Assembly: GCF_019345465.1 (NCBI RefSeq)
Contig: NZ_JAHKRC010000004.1
Coordinates: 186,001-250,000 of the forward strand
Source of the DNA: Pseudomonas sp. NKUCC02_KPG
Lineage (GTDB): Bacteria; Pseudomonadota; Gammaproteobacteria; Pseudomonadales; Pseudomonadaceae
Reading direction: 5' to 3'
Length of the DNA stretch: 64,000 bases
Shown: in pieces, positions 12,209 through 23,643 of the stretch
Layout: every line of letters begins with the position of its first letter
Numbering within the stretch: the stretch's first letter is position 1
The notes under the pieces: generated by a model
The model's database searches: none
The model's input: the letters and a program-made list of their open reading frames with translations, nothing else
Told to the model about the DNA's origin: nothing
Made by a program: the position numbers and the translations under genes

Positions 12209-12619
12209 GGTGTGTGTGGCCAGGCGAATATCCCGCACCAACAATAAGTGCTGCGCACTTCAAACTTCTATACCTGTAACTTCCCTGTCATATTAATGAC
12301 CTGCCCGGCAAACCACTCCAATAACTTTCAAACTTCCTGAACCGTTGCTGTACCAGCCACACTTATCGGGTTTTAAAGTTGACGCACCACCACCCACTGA
12401 GTAGATTGCACAGGTCGGTCATTCAGGCCGCCTATAAACTTCACAAAAGAAGCCAATGGACACAGTATCTAGTCGCTGTCCGGTCACCGTTAATACGGAG
12501 ATCCGGACGCCCAACCCAGACATTGACGGGACTCGCCTGCACGGCGGGGTCAACTGCGCTAGAGCCTGACGCTCCAACGTAACGACCTCACCGGCAGCAG
12601 TCCGGTCACGAGGTGTGTT
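12209..12619 (+). ncRNA. Putative structured leader upstream of the mgtA small-ORF block
   Basis: No gene is seen in this stretch, but its second half is rich in stems. 12478-12508 folds as gtccgg-tca-ccgt-taat-acgg-agat-ccggac, a two-tier hairpin with an internal loop. 12532-12562 can pair ttgac...gtcaa around a second stem (ctcgcc / ggcgggg with one bulge). A third short stem, gagc-ctgac-gctc, follows near 12562-12575. The spacing ends just before the 79-residue ORF. I do not recognise it as a known riboswitch class; a role as an ion-responsive 5' leader is inference from position only. Confidence 0.35.
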
Positions 12620-12859
12620 ATGACCTTTAAAACCCATGTTCTACCCGGCGTTCGCGCCTTTGCCTCCAGCATGCGCGTGAAACTGTCCCGCGAGCCCACC
12701 TATGCTCGCTCGGCAAAATCCCCCTTCTCCATCCCCGTAACCGGCGTAAAACCTGCGCACCGCCAAGTGCAATGGCGCGTCAGTCCGGCCACCGGCCAAC
12801 TGGAACAGCGCTGGAGCATGGCCGACTCTCAGGACCCGCAGAGTCGCTTTTTGCGCTAA
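12620..12859 (+). CDS. Small basic hypothetical protein upstream of mgtA
   Basis: 79-residue protein, strongly basic, without membrane segment or signal peptide. The C-terminal half has VQWRVSPATGQLEQRWSM, a pattern that reminds me of other small Pseudomonas proteins with a W-x-P-x-TG-x-L-x-x-W stretch, but I cannot name a family. A GAGG at 12610-12613 lies six bases before the ATG, and no other frame in the segment has a comparable ribosome site. It is followed after 44 bases by a 12-codon ORF and then mgtA, so it may be co-transcribed with the Mg transporter. Function unknown. Confidence 0.6.
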   Translation: MTFKTHVLPGVRAFASSMRVKLSREPTYARSAKSPFSIPVTGVKPAHRQVQWRVSPATGQLEQRWSMADSQDPQSRFLR

Positions 12860-12903
12860 GTACCCCCCCCATTAAAACACGTATTAATGAACTGGAGTTC
12901 CTT

Positions 12904-12942
12904 ATGGAAGAAGCCAGTAGTTACCCGCTGCGCGAATATTAA
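12904..12942 (+). CDS. Putative 12-residue leader peptide of mgtA
   Basis: ATG at 12904 opens the short ORF MEEASSYPLREY, ending in TAA. A GGAG Shine-Dalgarno (12894-12897) lies six bases upstream, which is ideal spacing and the main reason to believe it is translated. Its last codons, from the Pro codon CCG on, lie in the left arm of a 9-bp hairpin. Enterobacterial mgtA has a comparable short leader (mgtL) with acidic and proline residues that make translation sensitive to low Mg2+; here Glu2-Glu3 and Pro8 are the analogous features. The peptide is not homologous by sequence, so the role is inferred by analogy. Confidence 0.45.
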   Translation: MEEASSYPLREY

Positions 12943-12960
12943 TTACCTCGCCGCAGCGGG
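12924..12960 (+). promoter_or_regulatory. Hairpin overlapping the mgtA leader ORF
   Basis: cccgctgcg (12924-12932) pairs perfectly with cgcagcggg (12952-12960) across a 19-base loop. The left arm lies inside the 12-codon ORF, so a ribosome there would melt the stem. No T-run follows, so it is not by itself an intrinsic terminator. Confidence 0.5.
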
Positions 12961-13088
12961 AATATAAAGCGCACTTAACACTTCAACCAAACCGATTGCG
13001 AAGTTTGCGACTCGGCATATATTGGCTCGCCTCTTAAAAGGCAAATCAACATATGCCCGGTCAAGAGTTGGCGACAGGAGTACTCATC

Positions 13089-15803
13089 ATGAGCGCCGTA
13101 AAAAACACTGAAGTTCGGGACAAGAACAACGCCAGCGACAATAACAAACTGTCCATGCGTGCCGCTCGGGAAGCCCAGAACGGTCTCTCGGCCACTCTGG
13201 CCAATGTACGCGCCACCACCGCAGGCCTGACCGAGCAGGACGCCGCCGAACGTCTGCAAAGCGATGGCTACAACGAGGTGGCTCACGACAAGCCACCTCA
13301 CGCCCTGGTGCAATTTCTGCTGGCCCTGCACAACCCCTTCATCTATGTACTGCTGACCCTGGGCGTTATCAGCTTTGTCACCGACTACTGGCTGCCGGAG
13401 CGCGATGGCGAAGAAGGCGACCTGACCAAAGTCATCATCATTGGCTTGATGGTCGGCCTCAGCAGCCTGCTGCGTTTCTGGCAGGAACACCGCTCTGCCA
13501 AGAGCGCCGAAGCCCTCAAAGCCATGGTCCGCTCCACCGCCACTGTCGTTCGGCGGGACACAGCGAGCGGCAAAACCTCTGTCCATGAGGTGCCGATGCG
13601 CGAATTGGTCGCCGGGGATATCGTGCAGCTGTCAGCGGGCGACATGATCCCGGCGGACATCCGCCTGATCGAGTCCCGGGACCTGTTTATCAGCCAGGCC
13701 GTACTCACCGGCGAAGCCTTGCCCGTGGAGAAATACGACACCCTGGGGGATGTGACACAAAAGTCCGCCTCCAGCACCGCGGCCGACCAGAGCAATCTGC
13801 TGGACTTGCCCAACATTTGCTTCATGGGCACCAACGTGGTCAGCGGCACCGCCCGGGCCGTAGTGGTGGCCACCGGTCCGCGCACCTACTTCGGTTCGCT
13901 GGCCAAAGCAATCGTAGGTTCTCGCACCCAAACCGCGTTCGACCGCGGGGTCAACAGCGTCAGCTGGCTGCTGATCCGCTTCATGCTGGTCATGGTGCCC
14001 ATCGTGTTTTTTCTCAATGGGTTCTCAAAGGGCGATTGGGGCGATGCCTTCCTGTTTGCCCTGGCAGTGGCGGTTGGCCTGACTCCGGAAATGCTGCCAA
14101 TGATTGTCAGCGCCAACCTGGCCAAAGGTGCGACCGCCATGGCCAAGCGCAAAGTGGTGGTCAAGCGCCTGAATGCAATCCAGAACCTGGGCTCGATGGA
14201 CGTGCTGTGCACCGACAAGACCGGCACCCTGACCCAGGACCACATCATCCTTGAGCATCACGTTGATCCAAGCGGCCAACGCGATGAGTCGGTACTGGCT
14301 CTGGCCTGGCTCAACAGCCATCACCAAAGCGGCATTCGCAACCTGATGGATCAGGCCGTGGTGCAGTTTTCACGGCAGGATCCCAAGTTCAATGCGCCGC
14401 TCAACTACAGCAAAGTCGATGAGCTGCCTTTTGACTTCGTGCGTCGGCGCCTGTCGATCATCGTCAAGGACACCCGAGGCGACCACCTGCTGGTGTGCAA
14501 GGGCGCCGTCGAAGAAATGCTCGGCATCGCCACCCATGTCATGGAAGGCGACACCCGCGCAGCACTGGATGCCACACGCCGCGAGCAATTGCTGGCACTG
14601 GCCACCGAGTACAATGAGGATGGCTTCCGCGTACTGCTGATAGCCACCCGCGAAATCCCCGAGGCCCAGGCGCAAAAGCAATACAACACTGCTGACGAAC
14701 GAGATCTGGTGATCCGCGGCTTGCTGACCTTTCTCGATCCACCAAAAGAGACGGCGGGCCCGGCAATTGCCGCCCTGCAAGATATCGGTGTAGCGGTCAA
14801 GGTACTGACCGGCGACAACGCGGTTGTCACCAGCAAGATCTGCCGTCAGGTGGGCCTGGAACCCGGCACACCGCTGCTGGGCCCGCAGATAGAGACGATG
14901 GACGACGCCGCACTCCAACTGGAGGTCGAACAGCGAACGGTGTTCGCCAAGCTCACCCCACTGCAAAAGTCCCGAGTGCTCAAAGCCCTGCAAGCCAACG
15001 GCCACACCGTGGGCTTCCTTGGCGACGGCATCAATGACGCCCCAGCCCTGCGCGACGCCGATGTTGGCATCTCGGTGGACAGCGGCACGGACATCGCCAA
15101 AGAGTCGGCTGACATCATCCTCCTGGAAAAGAGCCTGATGGTACTCGAAGAAGGCGTGCTCAAAGGACGTGAGACCTTCGGCAATATCATGAAGTACCTG
15201 AACATGACTGCCAGCTCCAACTTCGGCAACGTGTTCTCGGTTCTGGTGGCCAGCGCCTTCATCCCTTTTCTGCCGATGCTGTCGATCCACCTGCTGCTGC
15301 AAAACCTGATGTACGACATCTCCCAACTGGCCTTGCCGTGGGACAAGATGGACAAGGAGTACCTGCAAAAACCACGCAAGTGGGACGCCAGGAACATCGG
15401 GCGCTTCATGATCTGGATCGGGCCAACTTCGTCGATCTTCGACATCACCACGTTCGCCCTGATGTGGTACGTGTTCTCGGCCAACAGCGTGGAAATGCAG
15501 ACCCTGTTCCAGTCCGGCTGGTTTATCGAGGGGTTGCTGTCGCAAACCCTGGTGGTCCACATGCTGCGTACCCGCAAGATCCCGTTCTTCCAGAGCACTG
15601 CCGCATGGCCTGTCACCATGATGACCATCATTGTGATAGTGCTCGGGATCTACGTGCCGTTCTCGCCATTGGGCACCATGGTCGGCCTGGAGCCGCTGCC
15701 GCTGTCGTACTTCCCTTGGCTGGTGGCCACCCTGCTCAGCTATTGCTGCGTCGCGCAACTGATGAAAACCATCTACATCCGTCGTTTCAAGCAGTGGTAC
15801 TGA
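13089..15803 (+). CDS. mgtA: Magnesium-translocating P-type ATPase MgtA
   Basis: 904-residue inner-membrane P3B ATPase that imports Mg2+. Motifs: phosphorylation site CTDKTGTLTQD with Asp376, TPEMLPMIV in the fourth membrane helix, KGAVEEML in the nucleotide domain, GDGINDAPALRDADVGISV and TASSNFGNVFSVL. The dephosphorylation loop reads TGEA (207-210) where E. coli MgtA has TGES; the catalytic Glu209 is kept. I start at 13089 because caggag lies just upstream; an in-frame ATG at 13053 lacks such a site. Upstream lie a 12-codon leader ORF with hairpin and a small basic protein, which suggests leader-based control. The Na/Pi symporter gene follows after 95 bases. Confidence 0.96.
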   Translation: MSAVKNTEVRDKNNASDNNKLSMRAAREAQNGLSATLANVRATTAGLTEQDAAERLQSDGYNEVAHDKPPHALVQFLLALHNPFIYVLLTLGVISFVTDYWLPERDGEEGDLTKVIIIGLMVGLSSLLRFWQEHRSAKSAEALKAMVRSTATVVRRDTASGKTSVHEVPMRELVAGDIVQLSAGDMIPADIRLIESRDLFISQAVLTGEALPVEKYDTLGDVTQKSASSTAADQSNLLDLPNICFMGTNVVSGTARAVVVATGPRTYFGSLAKAIVGSRTQTAFDRGVNSVSWLLIRFMLVMVPIVFFLNGFSKGDWGDAFLFALAVAVGLTPEMLPMIVSANLAKGATAMAKRKVVVKRLNAIQNLGSMDVLCTDKTGTLTQDHIILEHHVDPSGQRDESVLALAWLNSHHQSGIRNLMDQAVVQFSRQDPKFNAPLNYSKVDELPFDFVRRRLSIIVKDTRGDHLLVCKGAVEEMLGIATHVMEGDTRAALDATRREQLLALATEYNEDGFRVLLIATREIPEAQAQKQYNTADERDLVIRGLLTFLDPPKETAGPAIAALQDIGVAVKVLTGDNAVVTSKICRQVGLEPGTPLLGPQIETMDDAALQLEVEQRTVFAKLTPLQKSRVLKALQANGHTVGFLGDGINDAPALRDADVGISVDSGTDIAKESADIILLEKSLMVLEEGVLKGRETFGNIMKYLNMTASSNFGNVFSVLVASAFIPFLPMLSIHLLLQNLMYDISQLALPWDKMDKEYLQKPRKWDARNIGRFMIWIGPTSSIFDITTFALMWYVFSANSVEMQTLFQSGWFIEGLLSQTLVVHMLRTRKIPFFQSTAAWPVTMMTIIVIVLGIYVPFSPLGTMVGLEPLPLSYFPWLVATLLSYCCVAQLMKTIYIRRFKQWY

Positions 15804-15816
15804 CTTGAACCGCCAT

Positions 15817-15842
15817 GGGCTGGCGCAACACTGCGCCAGCCC
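15817..15842 (+). other. Strong 11-bp hairpin between mgtA and Na/Pi symporter gene
   Basis: gggctggcgca (15817-15827) and tgcgccagccc (15832-15842) form a perfect 11-bp stem with loop acac, 13 bases after the mgtA stop. No T-run follows, so it looks more like an mRNA-stabilising or partial-termination stem than a full intrinsic terminator. Confidence 0.7.
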
Positions 15843-15898
15843 GTGCCTTCGTATTACGACCTCGTAAAACATGACTATTTGTACTGTGGAGATTCCTC

Positions 15899-17527
15899 AT
15901 GTCGGGAACCACTCTGTTACTCAACCTCGCGGGCGCCATCGCACTTTTGCTATGGGGCACCCACATGATTTCTACAGCCCTGCTGCGCGGTTTCGGCACC
16001 CAACTGCGCAACTGGATGGGGCGCAACCTGAATAACCGCTGGATGGCGCTGATTTCCGGAATGGGTATCACCGGCGTACTGCAAAGCAGTACGGCAGTCA
16101 GCCTGATGGCAACCTCGTTTACCGCCGCAGGCACCTTGAGCCTGGCGCCAGCCCTGGCAGTGATGCTGGGGGCCAACATCGGCTCAACCCTGGTGGTGCA
16201 GCTGCTGAGCTTCGATACCTCGCTGGCGATGCCTGTCATTTTGCTGGTGGGCTTTATCATCTTTCGCCTGCGCGATGATTCGCGCCATGAAAGCGTTGGC
16301 TGCGCATTGATTGGTCTGGGCCTGATGCTGCTGGCCCTGGGCTTGCTCAGCGCCAGTCTGGGCCACATGGAAGAAACCTCGGTGTTTCGCGCCGTGATGC
16401 AAAGCCTGGAAGGTGATGTGATCATTGCAGTGCTCGCCGCCGTGCTGCTGACCTGGATCTGCCACTCCAGTGTCGCGGTCGTGCTGCTTATCGCTTCGCT
16501 GGCGGGCGCAGGCATGATGACTCCGGTCACCGCCATCGCCCTGATGCTCGGCGCCAATATCGGCGGCGCCTTGCCGTCAGTGATGAGCGCCAGTTCGCCA
16601 GTCGCGCGACGCCTGCCGGTGGGCAACCTGCTGATCCGCCTGCTGGGCACCCTGGCCCTGCTGCCATGCCTGCCGCTGATAGCCACCTGGCTGGCTGGCA
16701 CCGATATCGATCTCGCGCACTGGGTTGTTTACCTGCATACCGCGTTCAGCCTGGTGCTGGCAGTGGTGTTTATCGGCCTGACCGAACCTTGCGCTCGCCT
16801 GCTTACCCGCCTGTTTCCACAACAAGAACCGCCAGCAGACCCGGGCATGCCGCAGTATCTGGACGAAGCCGGGCTGGAAGTGGCCAATATCGGACTGTCC
16901 AACAGTGTGCGTGAAGCCTTGCGTCTGGCGGACATGACATCCCTGATGCTTAACCAGGTCTTGCAGCTGTTCGAGAAACCCGATCAGCGCACGATGGACA
17001 ACGTGCGCCAGCTGGATCACTCCATCGATCTGCTAAGTGCGGCGATCCGCGCTTATCTTGCCGACATCGGCCAGGATGGCCTGAGCGATGCCGATGCCGA
17101 CCGCGCCCAGGAAGTCCTGATGTTCGTGATCAATCTGGAACATGCCGGTGACATCCTCAACAACCTGGCGCAGTTGGCTATTCGCAGGACTCGCCGGGGT
17201 GAACGCTTCTCTTCGTTCGAGCTGATTCACATCCAGGCCATGCACCTGGCCCTGCTGGACAGCCTGAACCTGGCCATTACCGCTTTTTTGCGCGAAGACG
17301 TAGCCGCTGCAGATGCACTGATCAGCCACAAGGAGACCATGCGCAAGCTGGAAGCAAGAGCCAGCCGCGAACACTTTCGCAAGCTGCAGAATGACAAGAC
17401 GGCATGGGCAGAATCCGGAGACATCTTCCAGCGCGTGCTGCGCGACTACCGTCGCGTTCATCACCATATTGCCGCCCTGGGCTACCCGGTACTGGAGCGC
17501 AACACCGCGCTGAGCCCGACCACCTGA
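15899..17527 (+). CDS. Na/Pi cotransporter family protein with PhoU-like C-terminal domain
   Basis: 542-residue membrane protein of the PNaS (NptA/YjbB) family, which moves phosphate with sodium, in bacteria often as an exporter. The family's duplicated QSST motif is visible: GVLQSSTAVSLMATSF near residue 62 and CHSSVAVVLLIASLAGAG in the second repeat, each followed by ALMLGANIG-type helices. After about residue 320 comes a helical, soluble PhoU-like region (DNVRQLDHSIDLLSAAIRAYL; NLEHAGDILNNLAQLA). The start is preceded by tggagattcctc. Its position after mgtA suggests joint control of magnesium and phosphate; the transport direction cannot be read from sequence. Confidence 0.88.
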   Translation: MSGTTLLLNLAGAIALLLWGTHMISTALLRGFGTQLRNWMGRNLNNRWMALISGMGITGVLQSSTAVSLMATSFTAAGTLSLAPALAVMLGANIGSTLVVQLLSFDTSLAMPVILLVGFIIFRLRDDSRHESVGCALIGLGLMLLALGLLSASLGHMEETSVFRAVMQSLEGDVIIAVLAAVLLTWICHSSVAVVLLIASLAGAGMMTPVTAIALMLGANIGGALPSVMSASSPVARRLPVGNLLIRLLGTLALLPCLPLIATWLAGTDIDLAHWVVYLHTAFSLVLAVVFIGLTEPCARLLTRLFPQQEPPADPGMPQYLDEAGLEVANIGLSNSVREALRLADMTSLMLNQVLQLFEKPDQRTMDNVRQLDHSIDLLSAAIRAYLADIGQDGLSDADADRAQEVLMFVINLEHAGDILNNLAQLAIRRTRRGERFSSFELIHIQAMHLALLDSLNLAITAFLREDVAAADALISHKETMRKLEARASREHFRKLQNDKTAWAESGDIFQRVLRDYRRVHHHIAALGYPVLERNTALSPTT

Positions 17528-17540
17528 TTGCAGACAGCAA

Positions 17541-17567
17541 AAAGGCGCCCGAAGGCGCCTTTTTTTA
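17541..17567. terminator. Bidirectional terminator between Na/Pi gene and clpA
   Basis: ggcgcc (17544-17549), loop cgaa, ggcgcc (17554-17559), flanked by an A-run on the left and a T-run on the right, so it can end transcription from both convergent genes. Confidence 0.93.
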
Positions 17568-17580
17568 CTGCGATGTCACA

Positions 17581-19851
17581 TCAAGCCATTTCAACTGAGG
17601 TTTCATACTCGAAGGTCAACTCGCCATTCTCCAGGTCGATGTGTACTACACCGCCATGGTCGGCCAGCTCCCCAAAGAGAATCTCCTCGGCCAACGGACG
17701 CTTGATCTTGTCCTGGATCAAACGCGCCATTGGGCGTGCACCCATCAGAGCATCATAGCCACCCGCCGCCAACCAGCCGCGAGCCGCATCCGACACTTCA
17801 AGCTGCACATGCTTGTCTTCCAGCTGGGCTTGCAGTTCGGTAAGGAACTTGTCCACCACGTGCTTGATAACCTCGTGGCTGAGGCGACCAAACTGGATGA
17901 TGGTGTCCAGGCGGTTACGGAACTCGGGGGTGAAGCTCTTCTTGATCGCTTCCATCGCATCGGAAGCATGATCCTGATGAGTAAACCCGATCGAAGCCCG
18001 AGAAGCCGTTTCAGCCCCCGCGTTGGTGGTCATGATGACGATCACATTGCGAAAGTCAGCCTTGCGCCCGTTGTTATCGGTCAGCGTGCCGTGATCCATG
18101 ACCTGCAACAGCAGGTTAAAGACTTCAGGGTGGGCCTTCTCGATTTCGTCGAGCAGCAACACGCAGTGAGGCTGCTTGGTGATGGCTTCAGTCAGTAAAC
18201 CGCCCTGATCGAAACCGACATAGCCCGGAGGCGCACCAATCAGACGCGATACGGTGTGACGCTCCATGTACTCGGACATGTCGAAACGGATCAGCTCGAT
18301 CCCCAACGCCTTGGCCAACTGGCGCGCGGCCTCGGTTTTACCGACACCGGTCGGCCCTGCGAACAGGAACGAACCCACAGGCTTGTCTGGCGACTTGAGC
18401 CCGGCACGGGACAACTTGATCGCCGTGGACAACGAATCGATTGCCGCATCCTGGCCGAATACGGTCAGACGCAGGTCGCGCTCTAGGTTGCGCAACAGTT
18501 CCTTGTCAGAGACAGAGACATGTTTTGGCGGAATACGGGCGATTTTCGCCACGATATCTTCCACCTGCGCCACTTCAATGCGCTTGACCCGGCTCTCGAC
18601 CGGCTGCAGGCGCTGGTAGGCGCCAGCCTCGTCGATCACATCGATGGCCTTGTCCGGCATATGACGGTCATTGATATAGCGCGAAGCCAGCTCAGCCGCT
18701 GCACGCAGGGCCTCATCGCTGTATTCGATACCGTGATGCTGCTCGAAACGACCTTTAAGCCCGCGCAGAATGCCAATGGTGTCTTCAACCGAAGGTTCGG
18801 ACACATCGACTTTCTGGAAACGTCGCGCCAAGGCACGGTCTTTCTCGAAAATTCCGCGAAATTCCTGGAACGTAGTGGAGCCGATGCAACGAATGTCGCC
18901 CGAAGACAACAAGGGCTTGAGCAGGTTGGAGGCATCCATCACCCCGCCAGAAGCCGCGCCAGCACCGATAATGGTGTGAATTTCGTCGATAAACAGAATC
19001 GCTTGTGGACGCTTTTTCAGCTCGCCGAGCAACGCCTTGAAGCGCTTCTCGAAATCACCGCGGTATTTGGTACCCGCCAGCAACGCGCCCAGATCAAGGG
19101 AGTAGACGATGCTGTTAGCCAGCAGGTCAGGCACTTGATTGTCGACGATGCGCTTGGCCAGACCTTCGGCAATCGCGGTTTTACCCACACCTGCCTCACC
19201 GACCAGCAACGGGTTGTTTTTGCGACGACGGGCCAGGATCTGAGCAACGCGCTCAACTTCCATTTCGCGCCCAACCAGCGGATCGATGCGACCCTGGCGG
19301 GCCAGCTCGTTCAGATTGCTGGCGTAGGCATCCAGAGGATTGCTTGAAGACGACGACTCGCCACCCTCTTCATCCTGCATCTCATGATCGCTGTCAGTGT
19401 GGTCGCCATGCCCCGGCACCTTGGAAATGCCGTGGGCAATAAAGTTGACCACATCAATGCGCGCCACGCTCTGCTGCTTGAGCAGAAACACAGCCTGGCT
19501 TTCCTGCTCGCTGAAGATGGCAACCAGTACATTGGCGCCCGTTACTTCACGCTTGCCGGAACTCTGCACGTGGAATACGGCACGCTGCAAGACACGCTGA
19601 AAACCAAGGGTTGGCTGCGTTTCGCGGTCTTCGTCGTGGACAGGGATAAGGGGTGTCGTGGAGTCAATAAACTCTTGCAGGTCATGCTTGAGTTTGTCGA
19701 GGTTTGCGCCACAGGCGCGTAGAACGGTTGCGGCCGCCTCATTATCCAAAAGCGCTAAAAGGAGATGCTCAACCGTCATGAACTCATGACGTTTGGAGCG
19801 GGCTTCCTTGAAGGCAAGATTGAGGGTGACTTCGAGCTCGCGATTTAACAT
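17581..19851 (-). CDS. clpA: ATP-dependent Clp protease ATP-binding subunit ClpA
   Basis: 756-residue double AAA+ unfoldase that feeds substrates to ClpP. The N-domain (residues 1-145, [20 protein letters not shown]) is the ClpS docking site. D1 carries Walker [10 protein letters not shown]2 carries GPTGVGKT, and its Walker B reads [17 protein letters not shown]. The ClpP-docking IGL-like loop lies near IGFTHQD in D2. A GAGGTG site precedes the ATG. clpS lies 29 bases upstream in the same direction, so adaptor and unfoldase are made together. Together with aat and bpt this completes the N-degron degradation route except for ClpP. Confidence 0.97.
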   Translation of the reverse strand: MLNRELEVTLNLAFKEARSKRHEFMTVEHLLLALLDNEAAATVLRACGANLDKLKHDLQEFIDSTTPLIPVHDEDRETQPTLGFQRVLQRAVFHVQSSGKREVTGANVLVAIFSEQESQAVFLLKQQSVARIDVVNFIAHGISKVPGHGDHTDSDHEMQDEEGGESSSSSNPLDAYASNLNELARQGRIDPLVGREMEVERVAQILARRRKNNPLLVGEAGVGKTAIAEGLAKRIVDNQVPDLLANSIVYSLDLGALLAGTKYRGDFEKRFKALLGELKKRPQAILFIDEIHTIIGAGAASGGVMDASNLLKPLLSSGDIRCIGSTTFQEFRGIFEKDRALARRFQKVDVSEPSVEDTIGILRGLKGRFEQHHGIEYSDEALRAAAELASRYINDRHMPDKAIDVIDEAGAYQRLQPVESRVKRIEVAQVEDIVAKIARIPPKHVSVSDKELLRNLERDLRLTVFGQDAAIDSLSTAIKLSRAGLKSPDKPVGSFLFAGPTGVGKTEAARQLAKALGIELIRFDMSEYMERHTVSRLIGAPPGYVGFDQGGLLTEAITKQPHCVLLLDEIEKAHPEVFNLLLQVMDHGTLTDNNGRKADFRNVIVIMTTNAGAETASRASIGFTHQDHASDAMEAIKKSFTPEFRNRLDTIIQFGRLSHEVIKHVVDKFLTELQAQLEDKHVQLEVSDAARGWLAAGGYDALMGARPMARLIQDKIKRPLAEEILFGELADHGGVVHIDLENGELTFEYETSVEMA

Positions 19852-19880
19852 GGCTTCACCTCATACCCAAGTGGTCGGCG

Positions 19881-20243
19881 TTAACCGTCCTTCTCGATTT
19901 CACAGAGTAGCGGATGCTGGCTTTCGCGTGCGTACTGGTTTACCTGCGCCGCCTTGGTCTCGGCAATGTCGCGGGTATAGATGCCGCACACAGCCCGTCC
20001 TTCTGTATGGACGGCCAGCATGACCTTGGTCGCCAATTCGCGATTCAAGTTAAAAAACGCCTCAAGGATTTCGACAACAAAATCCATGGGAGTGTAGTCA
20101 TCATTAAACAAAACCACCTTGTACATCGGCGGCGCCTGAAGCGCAGGCTTAGCCTCTTGCACAGCCAAGCCAGCGGAATCTTCGTCATCAAAATCCGGAT
20201 GATCCTGATTGAATGTTAGTCGAGTCTGGCTGATTGCATGCAT
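19881..20243 (-). CDS. clpS: ATP-dependent Clp protease adaptor ClpS
   Basis: 120-residue N-recognin that binds N-terminal Leu, Phe, Trp or Tyr and delivers the protein to ClpA. The core shows the family motifs [20 protein letters not shown] and [24 protein letters not shown]; the Asp and His in these stretches line the degron pocket. The first ~40 residues are the flexible extension. I start at 20243 (MHAISQTRL), which gives normal length; the in-frame ATG at 20306 would add 21 atypical residues. It is divergent from cspD. Confidence 0.95.
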   Translation of the reverse strand: MHAISQTRLTFNQDHPDFDDEDSAGLAVQEAKPALQAPPMYKVVLFNDDYTPMDFVVEILEAFFNLNRELATKVMLAVHTEGRAVCGIYTRDIAETKAAQVNQYARESQHPLLCEIEKDG

Positions 20244-20470
20244 GGAAAAAAGGTTCGTCGTAGGTTGTACAGATACAGTGATGGAGGCACACGTCTCAAA
20301 TTTCAACCGCGCCGCCGCGTGACCTTGACTATCGGTAAAACGGTGTTACAACCATTAGTGCCCACAGTGGGAAAAATGGTCCGCACAGTCAACCATAATT
20401 ACTGGTTTCTGTGCGAGTGAACTGGATGATACTCCAGTGATGGAGTTGTTTGCAGCAGAGGGATATGAGT

Positions 20471-20749
20471 ATGCAAGGCAAGGTCAAGTGGTTCAACAAC
20501 GCGAAAGGCTTTGGCTTTATTAATACGCAGGCCAAGGAAGGCATCGATGAACACGGAAACCCAATCGACTTTTTTGCACATTTTTCAGCAATCCAGATGG
20601 ATGGTTACAAGACCCTCAAGGCTGGCCAGCCTGTGAGTTTCGAAATAACCCAGGGCCCCAAGGGCCTGCATGCTGTTGCTATCACCAACGTTCAAGTTCC
20701 AGCCAGCGCACAGGCGACTGTGCAAGAGGTGACGAGCCTCTCGGTCTGA
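20471..20749 (+). CDS. cspD: Cold-shock-domain protein CspD
   Basis: 92-residue protein with one cold-shock domain and a C-terminal tail; CspD-type proteins bind single-stranded nucleic acid and restrain replication in stationary phase. The RNP1 motif reads KGFGFI and the RNP2-equivalent region FFAHFSAI, preceded by the family opening GKVKWFNN. The start is not certain: ATG at 20471 (MQGKVKWF) has gaggg eight bases upstream and fits the family; ATG at 20465 would add two residues. The position next to clpS-clpA is conserved in pseudomonads and enterics. Confidence 0.9.
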   Translation: MQGKVKWFNNAKGFGFINTQAKEGIDEHGNPIDFFAHFSAIQMDGYKTLKAGQPVSFEITQGPKGLHAVAITNVQVPASAQATVQEVTSLSV

Positions 20750-20762
20750 CCCACTGCAAAAG

Positions 20763-20803
20763 AAAACCGGCCGATTCAATCATTGAACCGGCCGGTTTTT
20801 TTA
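20763..20803 (+). terminator. Intrinsic terminator of cspD
   Basis: Long stem: aaccggcc (20765-20772) pairs with ggccggtt (20790-20797), with an inner ttcaa/ttgaa stem, followed by a T-run. Confidence 0.92.
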
Positions 20804-23414
<2,611 letters not shown>

Positions 23415-23435
23415 GAGCAACAGGCAACACCACAG

Positions 23436-23467
23436 ACCCCGGCCCACGACGCCGGGGTTTGTGTTTT
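23436..23467 (+). terminator. Intrinsic terminator of idh
   Basis: accccggc (23436-23443) pairs with gccggggt (23451-23458), 7-base loop, followed by ttgtgttttt. Confidence 0.85.
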
Positions 23468-23485
23468 TACGGTGCTCGCAACCCT

Positions 23486-23615
23486 GTAGTCGCTGCCGAA
23501 GGCTGCGATCGACGGCGAAGCCGGCGTAAAATCAACGCATGCGATCTCTCGGTCAAACTCTTTACACGGCATAACGATTTCTTCGCAACCGAACGCAGCC
23601 TTCGGCAGCGACTAC
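23486..23615. repeat. REP-like inverted pair (family 2)
   Basis: gtagtcgctgccgaaggctg... at 23486-23507 is repeated in perfect inverted orientation at 23594-23615 (22-base arms, 86-base interior). The same arm recurs in three other elements of the window (31628, 48634, 49831). Confidence 0.85.
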
Positions 23616-23643
23616 AACATCTCACCCCCAAGGAGTGAACACT

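Noticed and set aside
12379..12582. Short plus-strand open frame in the putative mgtA leader
   Set aside because: No ribosome site, and it runs through the predicted stems; the structured-RNA reading fits better.
23486..23615. Repeats considered as a CRISPR array
   Set aside because: They are inverted pairs at scattered sites without regular spacers, and no cas genes are present.
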